Assembly (NCBI GenBank): GCA_036351435.1
Contig: JAZBPA010000261.1
Coordinates: forward strand, 1 to 15,268
DNA length: 15,268 nucleotides
DNA from: JAAUQA01 sp036351435
GTDB lineage: Bacteria > Pseudomonadota > Gammaproteobacteria > Competibacterales > Competibacteraceae
Direction: 5' to 3'
Under the pieces are notes generated by a model. That model searched no databases. It was given only the letters and a program-made list of their open reading frames with translations, and had not been told where the DNA came from. Below are positions 15,219 through 15,268 of this stretch, piece after piece (positions within the stretch are counted from its first letter, which is position 1; every line of letters begins with the position of its first letter). Both the position numbers and the translations under genes were made by a program.

Positions 15219-15268
15219 CTCAACTGATCGTCAGGTTGGCACTTCCAAGACAAAGCAATCCTGGTACG

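Noticed and set aside
15219..15268. A terminator or gene start at the right edge
   Set aside because: The last 50 bases show no convincing stem, ribosome site or open frame.

Overview
The window looks like ordinary chromosomal sequence from a gammaproteobacterium. Gene products match gammaproteobacterial families (PabB-PabC fusion, DegQ-type HtrA, CbpA, hybrid kinase plus diguanylate cyclase), there is a textbook sigma-32 promoter, and base composition is moderate. A Competibacter/Plasticicumulans-like relative is a guess from gene content only. No rRNA, tRNA, CRISPR array, complete insertion sequence or phage gene was seen. Coding density is high; the longest gap without a gene is about 215 bp (5210-5424).

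Layout: (1) 3-290, the 3' end of a DUF6134-like gene, then a hairpin at 313-344. (2) 421-1686, a cyclopropane-fatty-acid-synthase-family methyltransferase, convergent with (3) 1692-3437 on the minus strand, a fused aminodeoxychorismate synthase/lyase for folate synthesis. The first codons of the fusion overlap a piece of what looks like a dispersed repeat. (4) 3534-5802, three plus-strand genes: a Cache-HAMP membrane sensor with no output domain, a small DUF4388-like/DUF8082-like protein, and a small protein with two YYRG motifs. (5) 5881-7102 on the minus strand, moaB followed by a DsbD_2/TauE-SafE-type membrane protein. (6) 7207-10151, a heat-shock operon: sigma-32 promoter, Hsp20, CbpA-type J-protein and a periplasmic DegQ-like protease. 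(7) 10317-15218, a sensory operon: a secreted protein made of two tandem solute-binding domains, a hybrid histidine kinase (HisKA-HATPase-REC-HPt), and a REC-GGDEF diguanylate cyclase, with touching or overlapping gene ends.

Working together: region 6 couples cytoplasmic holding/refolding chaperones to envelope proteolysis under one heat-shock promoter. Region 7 reads as a complete circuit: a periplasmic ligand is caught by the double binding protein and sensed by the kinase; phosphate passes His311 to Asp602 to His748, then to Asp52 of the response regulator, which makes c-di-GMP. Region 4 may be a second, less understood sensory unit in which a receptor without an output domain is paired with small cytosolic proteins. 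The most novel-looking items are the gapless tandem binding protein wired to a kinase and cyclase, the Cache-HAMP/DUF4388/YYRG trio, and the repeat-derived start of the folate gene.
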